A stretch of DNA of 41,978 nucleotides, taken from Cylindrotheca closterium. Lineage: Eukaryota; Bacillariophyta; Bacillariophyceae; Bacillariales; Bacillariaceae. The translations under genes and the position numbers were made by a program. Location: NCBI GenBank assembly GCA_933822405.4, contig CAKOGP040002214.1, positions 787 through 42,764 of the forward strand, written 5' to 3'. Numbering within the stretch: the stretch's first letter is position 1; each line of letters starts with the position of its first letter. Shown piece by piece: positions 9,211-19,158 of this stretch. The notes beneath the pieces are model-generated. The model was given only the letters and a program-made list of their open reading frames with translations, was not told the origin of the DNA and did not search any database.

Positions 9211-9816
9211 ATGACAGAAACCAACCCTGAAGCGGCTCGCCCCCAAGGTTACCTACGAATGCTTCAAGTAGAGGAACCTCTGTCGTTTTATCCATTTGAC
9301 GACGATAGATTGCAGGAAACTCAAATACGCCTGGAACGACGCAAGAAATCAACGGAAAACAACTCTTTCACTTCCATTCAAAAGTCCTTTGTCGATGTGT
9401 TGGCGGAAAACCGATTTGTCTGTTTCTTTATCATCCAAGGAAACAAGAATTTCCATTCCAATCACACACTGAACTTGCGAAAACGGTTGGCCCTCAACTT
9501 TCACGACCGCATCACCACCTTGGTGGTCTTTTGTGGGGATTCGGAAGGCGAGCCGTTGTTTTGTCAAGGAACAGGGTTTACTTCCTTCCCTTTCTCCGCA
9601 ACTCTAATGTCCGTTTTGAACATTGCCCAAGTACCATCCCTGGTAGTTTTGGACACACAAACTGGAAGACCGATCCACTCGGATGCCGCCCTGGCACTGG
9701 AATGGAACAATCCACACGAAGTATTGGGTGCCTGGGAGCAGGAGCAATCAGGGCTTACAACAACTCAAAAGGCGGTTTCAGTGGTCACATTACAAAGCAA
9801 TTGTACCATTTCCTAA
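9211..9816 (+). CDS. Thioredoxin-fold (nucleoredoxin/tryparedoxin-like) protein without CxxC
   Basis: A 201-aa single-exon protein from ATG 9211. Strand and helix order fits a thioredoxin fold: F-V-C-F-F-I-I around residue 70, T-T-L-V-V-F-C around 108, then V-P-S-L-V-V-L-D around 142-149. The last carries the proline expected at the cis-Pro loop, and G-R-P-I-H...L-A-L-E-W-N and an L-G-A-W helix follow, as in nucleoredoxin-like proteins. The place where the W-C-x-x-C active site should stand (G-N-K-N-F-H-S-N-H) has no cysteine, so redox catalysis is unlikely. It may be a binding or scaffold protein. Its 3' end faces the RAPTOR 3' end 155 bp away. Confidence 0.6.
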   Translation: MTETNPEAARPQGYLRMLQVEEPLSFYPFDDDRLQETQIRLERRKKSTENNSFTSIQKSFVDVLAENRFVCFFIIQGNKNFHSNHTLNLRKRLALNFHDRITTLVVFCGDSEGEPLFCQGTGFTSFPFSATLMSVLNIAQVPSLVVLDTQTGRPIHSDAALALEWNNPHEVLGAWEQEQSGLTTTQKAVSVVTLQSNCTIS

Positions 9817-9971
9817 ATTGTTTTGGGATCGTGATTTTGGATGTCGCTAGAAGATGGATGAAGAAGATGCTGGACGAATGGAAGTATATTCTTCAACAAG
9901 TTGTTTTCAGGTGATGGTGAATATTGACTGGCGATTTTACTATTATGCATTGCCTGCTATCTGCTACCAAA

Positions 9972-12900
9972 TCATATTCTGGGTGTATGCCGTGGCTTGT
10001 AAATGCTCACCAACGAGTCGGTCGTCCCTGCTGCCAAGATCATTTTGTGCTTGTGGAACGCCAAACAACTAATGGGGTCCAATTTTTGCTTGTGCAATTC
10101 GTCGTAATGCCGAATAATCTGCAAACCATCTCCTTCCAAATTGGTAATTTTGATGTATTTGGTGTGGGAACCTGCGGCTACCAATGGGATTTGTTTGTGT
10201 ACCGAAAGAGCTGTCATGCCCCGTTGGACTTCAAAGCTGCGGAGACTGCCCTTCATGCGCAAGTCCCAGGTTCGCAATTCTCCATCCAGACTGCCGGACA
10301 CCAATTCGGCTCGGCCATTATAACTTACTAACGACAATTCCACAATCCAACTTGAGTGCTCTGCGTACTTGTCTTTGCGGGGTGTCCTTCGTCTTGCATC
10401 CATGGGTAGAGCTCCCGTGGGAGATCGAATGTCAAAGAGTTTTAGCGAGCCATCCGAATGGCCAGCCACGACGGTATTGGGGCCCATGCCCATGCTTCCC
10501 GAGGCGGCTATTTCCAATTCATAATCCCAAGCAGTGCACAAGGTAGTGACGCAAGCGTCCGTGTTGGTGGGGAGAGTTCGAGCGCACTTTTCCGTTTCCA
10601 AGTCCCAACAGCGAATATATTTAGAGTTTCCTCCAGCAATTAACTTGTTGCTGTGTTGTTGCCTGATGTACAATAAATGGAGCAGTAAATGTAAGCATGA
10701 ATTTTCGAAATGGAATAATATAAAAACAATTCAATCCAAAGGACATACCATTCGCAGAAGAGACCACTACCACCAGGTCCTCCTTCCCCAATGTCTGGAG
10801 CCGCGTCAAAAGTAGACAGCAACGACGGACCTCCAGATGCAATGTATCCATTTCGTTCCAATGTTCCATCCCATATCCGAGCGGATCCGTCATCACAGCC
10901 AACAAAGAATAGATTCCTTGACGATTCATTGATCCAAAAGGCAGCAGTCATTCGAGTATTTTTGGGGTTCCCATTGTTGAAACAGAGCGCCCGGTTTCCA
11001 TTTTCATAGTCCCAAAATGAGACACTATCTTGATCATCACATACCATCAAGACATCCTCATAGGAGTGGAACTTGAGCATGGACGTCATTGTGTGTCCCT
11101 TGTTCCGAAATACTTTGGATTCCTTTACTCTGAGTGCATTCTTCAACGCCAAATCTTGGGCTTCTGCTTCTTCATCCTCGCTATCGTCCATATCGTCAAT
11201 ATAGGGCCCTCGTTCTCGTTTGGCTGATTTCTTGGGTCTCAAGTTTTCAAAGTGTTTTGCTAGCTTGCGAGCCTTGTACAATACATTGAAATTGCGTTGC
11301 TCCTGGTACGCCAAAAGCGCACCCGCTGGATTCAAGGGATCCAAGTCCTCCAGTTCCTTCTCTTCAGCATTTTCGATATTGTCTGGGAAGGTTTCCACTT
11401 TCCAGGAATAGAAGGTGGACTTGGGAAAGATGTATTCGTTCTTGCTCTTCTCTGAGTTGACGTCGGGGGAGTTCACAAGACCACTCAATGAGCTTGTCGA
11501 GTGTTGGAGGCCATTGTTCAGAACGATTCCGCTTGGGGACATTCGTCTTAACGAAGTGGAGCTGCTGGCAGATCCAATTCGTGGAGACAACATCTTGGGC
11601 GACGATTGAATGCTATCAATGTCAGTTCCGATTCCTTCTTCTTCAATGCCATGAAGTTTTTCTTCCAGTGATTGCTCTTTCTTTGCCTTCATTCGGAGGT
11701 CCATCAGTTGATCATTCACAAGACTCATCAGTGTCATCACAACCTTGACCACATTTGGATGCGTCTCCCTTTGTTGCAAACCCTTTAAAGTTTTCCAGCA
11801 GACTGCCAATCGGTCCAGAGCCACACGATCAAAACCTCGGGGGACAGTAGTGACGTTTTGGGCCTCCGTTTCGCTCGCATTGGATTTTTCAACAGATTCT
11901 TCAGCCACTACCAAAAAGGCTTCAATGTACTTTTCTACGAAATTGCACAGCGCCATGGTGGCTTCATGTCGTACCAAAGCACTTCCATCAACCAGCGCGT
12001 TGCATAGAGCTTCGGAAACTGTAAGATCCAGGCCGGTTCGCTGTCTGTTTTCGTACACAGCGCGAGTCGTCTGTTGGGGCAATAGACTTTGCTGCATGGA
12101 ATTGTCAAGCTGTGATCCGATAAAGGACGTATTACGATCCGGCGAAAATGGTGTGGACGCCCCCAGAACGTTTCCGCCAGCCCGCTGTGGGCTGAACATG
12201 CCTTGCTGGTTCAGGAAGGGAACTCCAGAGGAAAGCTGTTGTCCTCCCAAACGAAGCCCCCGTGATGTTGCGCCTATTGGACTCAGCATCGAAGGCTGTC
12301 CTCCAGGTTGAAGTTGCGGAGTAAGGCCTTGTATCTGTGGTTGTAGCTGTGGCTGAAGTGGCTGTTGTTGCCGCTGCTGTGGCTGCAGTTGGTTTGATAT
12401 CGCCCCTGGCTGATGCGTTTGCTGCTGGTATTGACGCCCTTGTAGTCCAGCTGACAATGCCGAAGACGATGTTAGTCCGCTGGGAATAGTTGAGATGCCA
12501 CCAGGCATCCGTTGTTGACCAAAGCCCTGTTGTGGTGACAGCAATTGCTGCTGTTGTTGCTGCATCATTTGCTGCTGCATCATGCCAGCATTTTGAGGCT
12601 TGAATGTTGGCGGTGGAAGGCCAGATGGTCCCAAGTTCATTGGAGGCGGGGCTGTTGGAGCTGCATCAGACGAGTAGTCAAAGAGGCATCCAAGTGCAAA
12701 TGCACATGCGGCTCGGACACTGGCAGCATCGTCGTCCTCCAATCTGGATATCAAACAAGAGTGCATATTCGATTTATAGGCTTCTTGCTGTGCAATTGGG
12801 TTGCCTTGTATCATGTTGCCCATGCAGGTGCAGATCCATTCCCGATTTGCCGATGGCATAAGTTGTGAATTCAAGGTATCATAACCATTGTCGTCAATCT

Positions 12901-15226
12901 GCTCTTTTAACTTCACATAATTCGAGATCAATGAGCAACAGTGGCCATGCAAATTCTGCCTCATACATTCAAGTTGGGCCTTTGGATGTTCGTGGCAAGT
13001 TGCCGCTAACAAAAAGGCAGCAAAGGTTCGCTGTTTTGCTGATGCCGCAGGGTCGTCTTCTGACCAAGCCGTTAGTGGCTGAATGAAATGTGGAATTGCT
13101 CCATCCTTTACCAGATCGGCCTTACAAGAGGGATCAAAGAGAAGAATGGATGCCCAAATATCCACCAACAGACTCTTATATTCTGACGATGTCAATAGCT
13201 TCATGACGTAGGGGAAAATCCCCAGACTTAGCGCCAGATTTACCGCCCAAGGTCCCAACGCTAGAAATCGACGAAGCAACTCCAAGGCCCGGGTACGATA
13301 CACTTGTGACAGCATGACTTGCAGTAGTACAGGCAGTTGTTCTGGGGAATCCAATTCCTCCAGGCGATCCTTGTGAATTGAAGCATATTCCAACCAAACT
13401 TCAAAGGCTCGCAGTTGTTCTGAAAAGAATGGTGAAGACGCCGAGGACATTGATGGAACAATAGGCTGACCTGTCGGTTGCAGCATCATTTGTTGTGGCA
13501 CTGTTGTTTGAGCGATTGGCACGACAGGCGGGGTGGTGATTGGACTGGAATGATTGGAAGGTATGGACGGGATTCCTGACGAATTTTGATGGTGGTGCGT
13601 AGGCTGTGTTTTCCTTGGTACTACCACTGGCTGCAAAATTCCATCGTGAATCAATCCAAAGAGGCAGGTCTCACAGGCCAAGTCCCAAGCCTGCCACAAT
13701 GGATGATCGGCGACTCCTTGTGGCAAGGGTGGATAGGATTGCGGAGTACAATTCAGACTTCTGAGGATTCGATCTGCCAAGAGAAAGTTGCGAAACATGG
13801 ATGCCAAAAGCAAATCTTGACGAAAGAGTCGTTGGAAGAGTGGCATGGGCAAGACATCCCAGGCAATACTGTCTGTGACTGCTGTAAAGATCCAATTCAA
13901 CTCTCCCATTGGTGTCTTGCGGTCGTTTGGTTCTCCTGGAATTGAGTCCACCGACTCTGGATCAATGCTGCCCATGGAGTGCTGGTTGCGTCGAACAAAC
14001 CACCGAAGGGCAATCTTGATTGGTGTCGTTAGACAAGATGTAAAAATATCAGCTGGATAGTCCGGATGCATCGGAAGACCCTCATTCTCCGATGTTGGAC
14101 ACAAGACGATTGTGTCCTTGACCCAATTGGATGCAGCCGTATCCATATCAATTCTATTGTTGTTGTTGTTGTTGTTGTAGTTGTGGCCTCTGTCTCGGAA
14201 ACTGTTGGAAGGATTTCGAGTGGGCGTGCCTGGTTGGGGTGTGTTGGGAGGAGAGTTCTCCGACACGGGTCGTGTCAAGAATGGTAGCAGGACACCCGCA
14301 CTGCTGCAGTCCAAAATAATAATGGTCGGCTTGCCCAGCCATTGCCTCAAATCAGACACAGAAAGAGGTATGTATTCGGTATGATTTTTGTCAAAAACCC
14401 ATATTTCCCCATTGGGCGTTGGTCTTGGAACTCCGTGTCCATTGTAATGAAATAGAACTCGTTCTTGGCGGGTCTGTTTCCTGAGCCACAAGCAGAGTGC
14501 CCGGACGTCTTCCACGGTAGGATCGTGCAACCGCCGGTACCGCAAATTTCGAGTGGATCGCTGCTGTTGCCACTTTTCGTATTGGGCCTGCAGTCGCTCG
14601 GCAATGTCCGTAGCCGCCTTGGCTCTCGACACAGACGATGGGTCCATCCAGCATTGGAGTTTGGCACATGGATTTGGTTTGACAATATCCGGAGGATCCG
14701 TTCCAACATTAAGTGCCAAAACTAATGCAACTCCAACCGTCTTCATGCGGTCCCGCAGTCGCCAATTGGGTTTCAAGGCCAAGGAAGACAAGGCGGACTG
14801 TGGATTGCTTGGAGTCCATCTCTCGTTCTGCTCACCACCTTCCCCATTTCCATGTTGCGAAGGAGACATATTGTTAATGTCACCTGGAGCCAAAAATGTA
14901 GAATTTTGCAATGATAATCCTGATGCCGAAGAGTGCATCGACAATTGATTCTGCGAGGGAAACCGAGACCCAAAATTGAACGAAGATACTTTCTCCAGAA
15001 CTGACTGGGATCCTCCTCGTCCTCCCGCCACATCAGCTTCTTCCATGCCTATCTTTTCCGAAACAACCTCCAACCCAGGTTTGACTTCTAAAAAGGAAGG
15101 AACCGGGTTTGTGTAGATTTCCTGGGTATGCATCAACAGAGGTTCGGCCGAGATGGAGGAAAAACTACTACTGGACGGCGATCGTTGGCGGCCGTAGGAC
15201 CGAGTTCTCCGCCCACCGGACATCAT
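9972..15226 (-). CDS. RPTOR: RAPTOR, regulatory-associated protein of TOR (TORC1 subunit)
   Basis: Two exons, 15226-10749 and 10662-9972, join in frame across an 86-bp intron (GTATGT...CAG) to give 1722 aa. RAPTOR presents substrates to TOR kinase in complex 1. The N-terminal caspase-like RAPTOR domain (about 155-320) has the signature H-Y-N-G-H-G-V-P-R-P-T with G-E-I-W, and D-C-S-S-A-G at 306-311; family members are not active proteases. HEAT-like helices follow (about 600-850), including an R-T-R-A-L-E-L-L-R-R-F-L-A-L-G-P-W-A-V block. A long Gln/Pro linker (about 860-1050) is far richer in Gln than animal RAPTOR. WD40 repeats fill the C-terminus (about 1390-1722), and the intron falls inside this propeller. 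Length is above human RAPTOR (about 1335 aa) because of N-terminal and Gln-rich insertions. The start M-M-S-G-G is the first in-frame ATG. Confidence 0.95.
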
Positions 15227-15768
15227 GATGATTGATGATGATGATCCACTTTAGTCCCAGTAATATTATGGTTGCCCAACTAAATAAATAAATAAAAGAA
15301 TCCAGAATAGGGGCTGCAGACAACAATTGATTCATTCATTCACAACGAAACGCTTTCAGCAAATCCAAAATAGCGGTCCCCAATATCCTCGAACATCTGG
15401 ATTAAAATGTGCCCCCGCTACATGTCCCCTTCCTACTTTTCATCCCGTACAATACCCCCAAAAGTTACGGGGGATTTGAAAGGAGATGCCTTATTTTCGA
15501 ACGACGGAGAGGCACGATCCCCCAAAGACCCAACCTCAAAACTCTCTGCTTTATTATTGTCAACAACGTTACAACGTTACAACGTTACAACGTTACAACT
15601 CAACAAGTCGGGCATACCATAGGAAACGGCATTAGTTGAGTGCTACACCGCCATCATGGCAATAAGAGAAAGCAATAAGAAAGATATCAATAACCATATT
15701 AGCAGGAGATAGCAACGGTATCCTTCTGCAACAAAGAGAATAGGACGGGGGGATACATCATTGGATCA
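15227..15768. promoter_or_regulatory. Shared upstream region of RAPTOR and the glycosyltransferase-like gene
   Basis: 542 bp between two divergent starts. It contains a perfect octamer repeat, ACAACGTT in about 4.6 copies at 15563-15599, which puts the palindrome AACGTT at 8-bp spacing. A TGATGATGAT run lies next to the RAPTOR ATG. No gene is seen. Confidence 0.5.
15563..15599. repeat. Octamer tandem repeat ACAACGTT x4.6
   Basis: Four perfect copies plus five bases. Each copy holds the 6-bp palindrome AACGTT, so half-sites recur every 8 bp. It lies in the divergent promoter region 170 bp upstream of the plus-strand ATG at 15769. Confidence 0.9.
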
Positions 15769-17259
15769 ATGACCCTGGATCGATCCTCACAAAAATGGGG
15801 CTTTGCTTTCATGCTATCCGTGTTAGCATTATCCAATGTTATACATCCTGTGGTGAATGATCCTACAAGAATGTTTGAGAACCTACCATATGATCTCTTT
15901 CCACAGGGAGTTTTGAATAATCAAACAGCATCGGAATCGCCATCATCACCGAATGCTGATGTCTCCAACAATCCTTCATCTGATGCCAATAAGATGATCA
16001 CAGAAAATCAAGCAACGATACCTTCGGAGCACAGCAGTGCCACCACAATAGAATCGAATTACTCTGCTTTGGACCATGTGGTCATGCGCTTTCGAAACGA
16101 CCCCTCCTCGGTTACAATCCAACCAAATTCGGTACCCGTCATGTTGTGGCCCTTTCAAGATCAAGGTTGGAAAGTCGACAGTGCCGACATGACCCACATT
16201 GAGACCAATGGTGTCCAAGAGTCTTCAGTATTGTATCTAGCCCCCAAGGCAGTCCGAACCTTGGATCCCAATGTCGTTTGGTTGACCGATGTCAAGTTCC
16301 CACCGTCGGAGTGGTGCAAACGATTGACCCAAAAAGCTGAGCTCACGAAAGCAAGACGCCAAGCCGCCGGTTTGCCACTCCAGTGGCCCATTTTTGTGGT
16401 GGACTTTACGGATCAACGAACCTACCATCGCTGCAAAGGATTGGAACTGATTGTGGGCAAGGAATTTATGTTTTATTCCAAACGATCTGTGGTGGTGGAT
16501 CGGGTCTTTGATTCATCACAAAATTGGGTTACGCTGGGAACCAAAGTATTGGAGCAACGCAACATGACGTATGAGCACATGCCCTTGGTGGTTCGAACGG
16601 ACATTGTGGAAATTTTGAAAAGAATCTTGCTGCATCGGTACAACAAGACCAAGTTGTCCGATCCAATTGAAACTCTATGGAATCGTTCCGTCGACATTGC
16701 TCACTATTGGCCCAGCGATGGTCGGAGTGGGATTGGTCGATTTCAATCGCAATTGCGGGACAAGGTCAGTCAAACGATTGAAACTGCTCTTCTTGGCACC
16801 ACGAAACAAATCTTTGTGGGCGTGACGGGCACCGCCGACCGACGAGGCCGCCGCAAACCTCAAACTGCCTATGTACGACACATGTTGACGACCAAGATTG
16901 TGGTCGTCACCCAGCGAGACGAATGGGAAGGACATTATCGTTTGTATGAAGCCCTGTTGAGTGGTGCCATGGTCATGAGCGATCAAATGCTCATCTTGTC
17001 TCGATTGGGGTTGGAAAATGGGACATCGGTGATTGAATTCGACAGTGAAACAAGTCTGATATCCTTGGCCCAATATTATTTGGACCACAACAGTGAGCGT
17101 CAAGCCATTGCATCCAGAGGAAGACAGATTGCCATGTCGCGGCATCGATCGTGGCATCGAATGGAAGAAATTGTCTTTGGGAGTATCGTGACCAAATGCA
17201 CTGCAAAGGAATGTCCGTACATTGTGCATGGAAACGAGTCGTCAATAGTATCAAGCTAA
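15769..17259 (+). CDS. Putative type II membrane glycosyltransferase-like protein
   Basis: A 496-aa single-exon protein. A hydrophobic segment at about 11-29 after a short basic N-terminus suggests a signal anchor (Golgi/ER type II topology). A Ser/Asn-rich stem follows to about residue 100. The C-terminal third looks like the nucleotide-sugar-binding half of a GT-B enzyme of the Glyco_trans_1_2 kind: Y-E-A-L-L-S-G-A-M-V-M-S-D near 394, then V-I-E-F-D-S, A-Q-Y-Y-L-D-H, R-Q-A-I-A-S-R-G and a final H-R-S-W-H-R-M. Several N-x-S/T sites are present (N-N-Q-T, N-Y-S, N-M-T, N-K-T, N-R-S, N-G-T). Donor and acceptor cannot be told. The same C-terminal pattern is often grouped with exostosin-like proteins in automatic annotation, which is the main alternative. 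Confidence 0.6.
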   Translation: MTLDRSSQKWGFAFMLSVLALSNVIHPVVNDPTRMFENLPYDLFPQGVLNNQTASESPSSPNADVSNNPSSDANKMITENQATIPSEHSSATTIESNYSALDHVVMRFRNDPSSVTIQPNSVPVMLWPFQDQGWKVDSADMTHIETNGVQESSVLYLAPKAVRTLDPNVVWLTDVKFPPSEWCKRLTQKAELTKARRQAAGLPLQWPIFVVDFTDQRTYHRCKGLELIVGKEFMFYSKRSVVVDRVFDSSQNWVTLGTKVLEQRNMTYEHMPLVVRTDIVEILKRILLHRYNKTKLSDPIETLWNRSVDIAHYWPSDGRSGIGRFQSQLRDKVSQTIETALLGTTKQIFVGVTGTADRRGRRKPQTAYVRHMLTTKIVVVTQRDEWEGHYRLYEALLSGAMVMSDQMLILSRLGLENGTSVIEFDSETSLISLAQYYLDHNSERQAIASRGRQIAMSRHRSWHRMEEIVFGSIVTKCTAKECPYIVHGNESSIVSS

Positions 17260-17770
17260 AAAAGAACACAGGTTTTGAAAGAAGAAAAACAATTATTTGT
17301 TGTTTATGTTTTGTATTGTAGGATTGCATTCGTAGGACTAGTCCTACTATAATGGATGTTTTGTAAAAAAGAAAAAAAGAACGAGAGTGGACACAGGTGT
17401 TGGAATGATCTTTTGGGAGCGCAATTTTGGCAGCTCGAATGGCACTTTTTTCTGGGTAATGTTGATGTGCGTGTGTTTTGTATTTGCGTTTGCTTGTTTG
17501 TTTGCTTGTTTGTTTGTTTGTCCCAGATAGTACAGTAGTGGTATTGACAGATCTTGTCAATTTTGTATTTTCCCCCTTGACAAGAAGGTACAAAGGTAAA
17601 GATATTATTGATGGAGGAGAGGGATCCAAAGATATGGATCTTTGGTTGATGTTTGTTCCAACATGGAAGGTGTAAGGCCAGACGGCTGGTTGATCGGAAG
17701 CCGTCCGCGACAGCTGGTCGAAAGAGTCGAGCGTGACATCGCGCGGTATGGAAGGAAGAAAGAGTGCAGC
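17260..17770. other. Convergent intergenic region with a palindrome and TTTG repeats
   Basis: 3' ends of two genes face each other here. It contains a perfect 16-bp palindrome GTAGGACTAGTCCTAC at 17332-17347 and a run of TTTG/CTTG tetranucleotides at about 17488-17520. No gene is seen. Confidence 0.6.
17332..17347. repeat. Perfect 16-bp palindrome
   Basis: GTAGGACTAGTCCTAC, about 70 bp beyond the stop codon at 17259. With no loop it is more likely a DNA site than a transcript hairpin. Confidence 0.7.
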
Positions 17771-18226
17771 TTAGGAGGCTACCGATGCTTGATCGCTGTC
17801 GTCTTCATCGTCTTCACCGTCGTCTTGGTTATCGTCATGTTCCGTAGAGTCTTCAATGTAGAGTTCATTAAAGAGAGGAACCAAGACATTGTAGGTCGAA
17901 GTGGGCAAATAGAGAACTTCAATGTCGTCCTCTTCCGGATTGTCGTTGAGGATGGAAACCTCGTCCAACCAATCAAGAGGGACCTCAACTTCAGTGGGAG
18001 TTTCGAGAAACGACATATCCAAGAGCGCTGCAGAAGCAGCCGTTCCCCAGGATCGTTCCGAAGTCTGGTCTTGTTTGGGAGTACTGTTCCACAATCCATA
18101 GTCCTTTTGGCCTCGAAAGGCGAGCGATAAACTAGCTTCTTTGTGGTCTTTGGCGTTGCAAGGGGATGCCGTGGACCATGGATTGTCTCCTGGAGGAGAA
18201 TAGAGTGCAGTCACAGCGGCAGTCAT
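17771..18226 (-). CDS. Unknown acidic protein, 151 aa
   Basis: Single frame from ATG 18226 with no recognised domain. The N-terminal half is Ser/Asp-rich with L-S-L-A-F-R-G-Q-K-D-Y-G-L-W. The middle has a hydrophobic-acidic block V-P-L-D-W-L-D-E-V-S-I-L and E-V-L-Y-L-P-T-S-T-Y-N-V-L-V-P-L-F-N-E-L-Y. The tail (about 124-151) is a run of Asp/Glu. The ordered middle and the biased tail look protein-like, not random, but nothing tells its function. It could be a small nuclear or adaptor protein; that is only inference from composition. Confidence 0.5.
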   Translation of the reverse strand: MTAAVTALYSPPGDNPWSTASPCNAKDHKEASLSLAFRGQKDYGLWNSTPKQDQTSERSWGTAASAALLDMSFLETPTEVEVPLDWLDEVSILNDNPEEDDIEVLYLPTSTYNVLVPLFNELYIEDSTEHDDNQDDGEDDEDDSDQASVAS

Positions 18227-18513
18227 CTTTCGTCGGTTTTCGTTGTTTTTCGGTTGTTGTTTTTCAGTCGTTGATAATTTGCACGTTTCAATGGATGCTG
18301 GGAGCGGTCAAGGATGCTTGGAACGAACGGGGATTGTTTCAATTTGCCTGCTGCTTCAATGACTTAAGATTACACACTGCTCTCTTCTTTGCTGTGGTGT
18401 CGCTTTGTGACAATCGGTTGTTGGACGGGTCTGAATGCTCTACTATGGATGTTCGAGTGATGGATTCTCAAACCCACAACAAATACAGTTTTTGAGATGA
18501 TGCCAATGGTGGA

Positions 18514-18905
18514 CTAGTTATGTGGGGCCACTCCACGATCCGTATGCCGCTCGAACCGTGTGGCGCGCGAAACAACTTCACTTGTGATGGACTGGCTGCC
18601 TTCCACGGAAGGGGTTTCGATGATTTTGTAGCGCTTGTACTGCCCTCCACGTGTTGCTGGGAATGTCCGTGCCACCAAAAACGCATTGGTTTCTTCGTAG
18701 AAGTCTACTGTCACTTTGATTTGGAATCAGCTAAATATTTCAACGTGAGTGATTTGTGTTTTGGGCGCAAATTCGCGAGAGAATTTCGAAATTGGTGCAA
18801 AACCTTCTGGAAAACCTTCTGTTGTTCCAAGCTGTCCACCAATCAAAACGACAGTCCCCAACGCGCTACAGTAACATGACCATGTGAAAGGACCATTGAG
18901 TATTT
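18514..18905 (-). pseudogene. Decayed reading frame with one in-frame TGA
   Basis: On the minus strand a continuous frame runs from about 18905 to the stop at 18514, broken only by TGA at 18729-18727. The upstream half reads G-T-V-V-L-I-G-G-Q-L-G-T-T-E-G-F and the downstream half V-D-F-Y-E-E-T-N-A-F-L-V-A-R-T. Both look like ordered protein. No ATG opens the upstream half, which meets TAA just above 18905. I read it as a remnant of a gene, possibly a beta-rich fold; the family is not recognised. A chance open frame cannot be excluded. Confidence 0.35.
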
Positions 18906-19158
18906 TAATTTAAAAAATGGAAACCAAGATGATACTGTAGAATATTAGGAAGTTCTTGATATCATCAGAAGGAACCATCTCATGACTTCATCTTGCATTA
19001 TTCAATACCGAGTTATGTCTCTCTTCTTATTCCATTGTTGAGGAAATACTACTACAGTAAAGTATGCCAGTACTGGTACTAGTATGATAAAACATTACTG
19101 GTTAGAATATTTTATCAATACTAGCATTTATTAATAATCAATATCTACTGCTTTTTTT

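Noticed and set aside
10640..10748. C-terminal tail of the long RAPTOR frame read through to 10640
   Set aside because: It reads through an intron; splicing 10749 to 10662 restores the WD40 sequence (E-W-Q-Q-H-S-N-K-L-I-A-G-G).
12545..12868. Plus-strand frames over the RAPTOR Gln-rich region
   Set aside because: They are antisense shadows of CAA/CAG codons, Leu-rich only for that reason.
18727..18729. Selenocysteine TGA
   Set aside because: No Sec-protein motif around it and no SECIS structure recognised; pseudogene decay is simpler.
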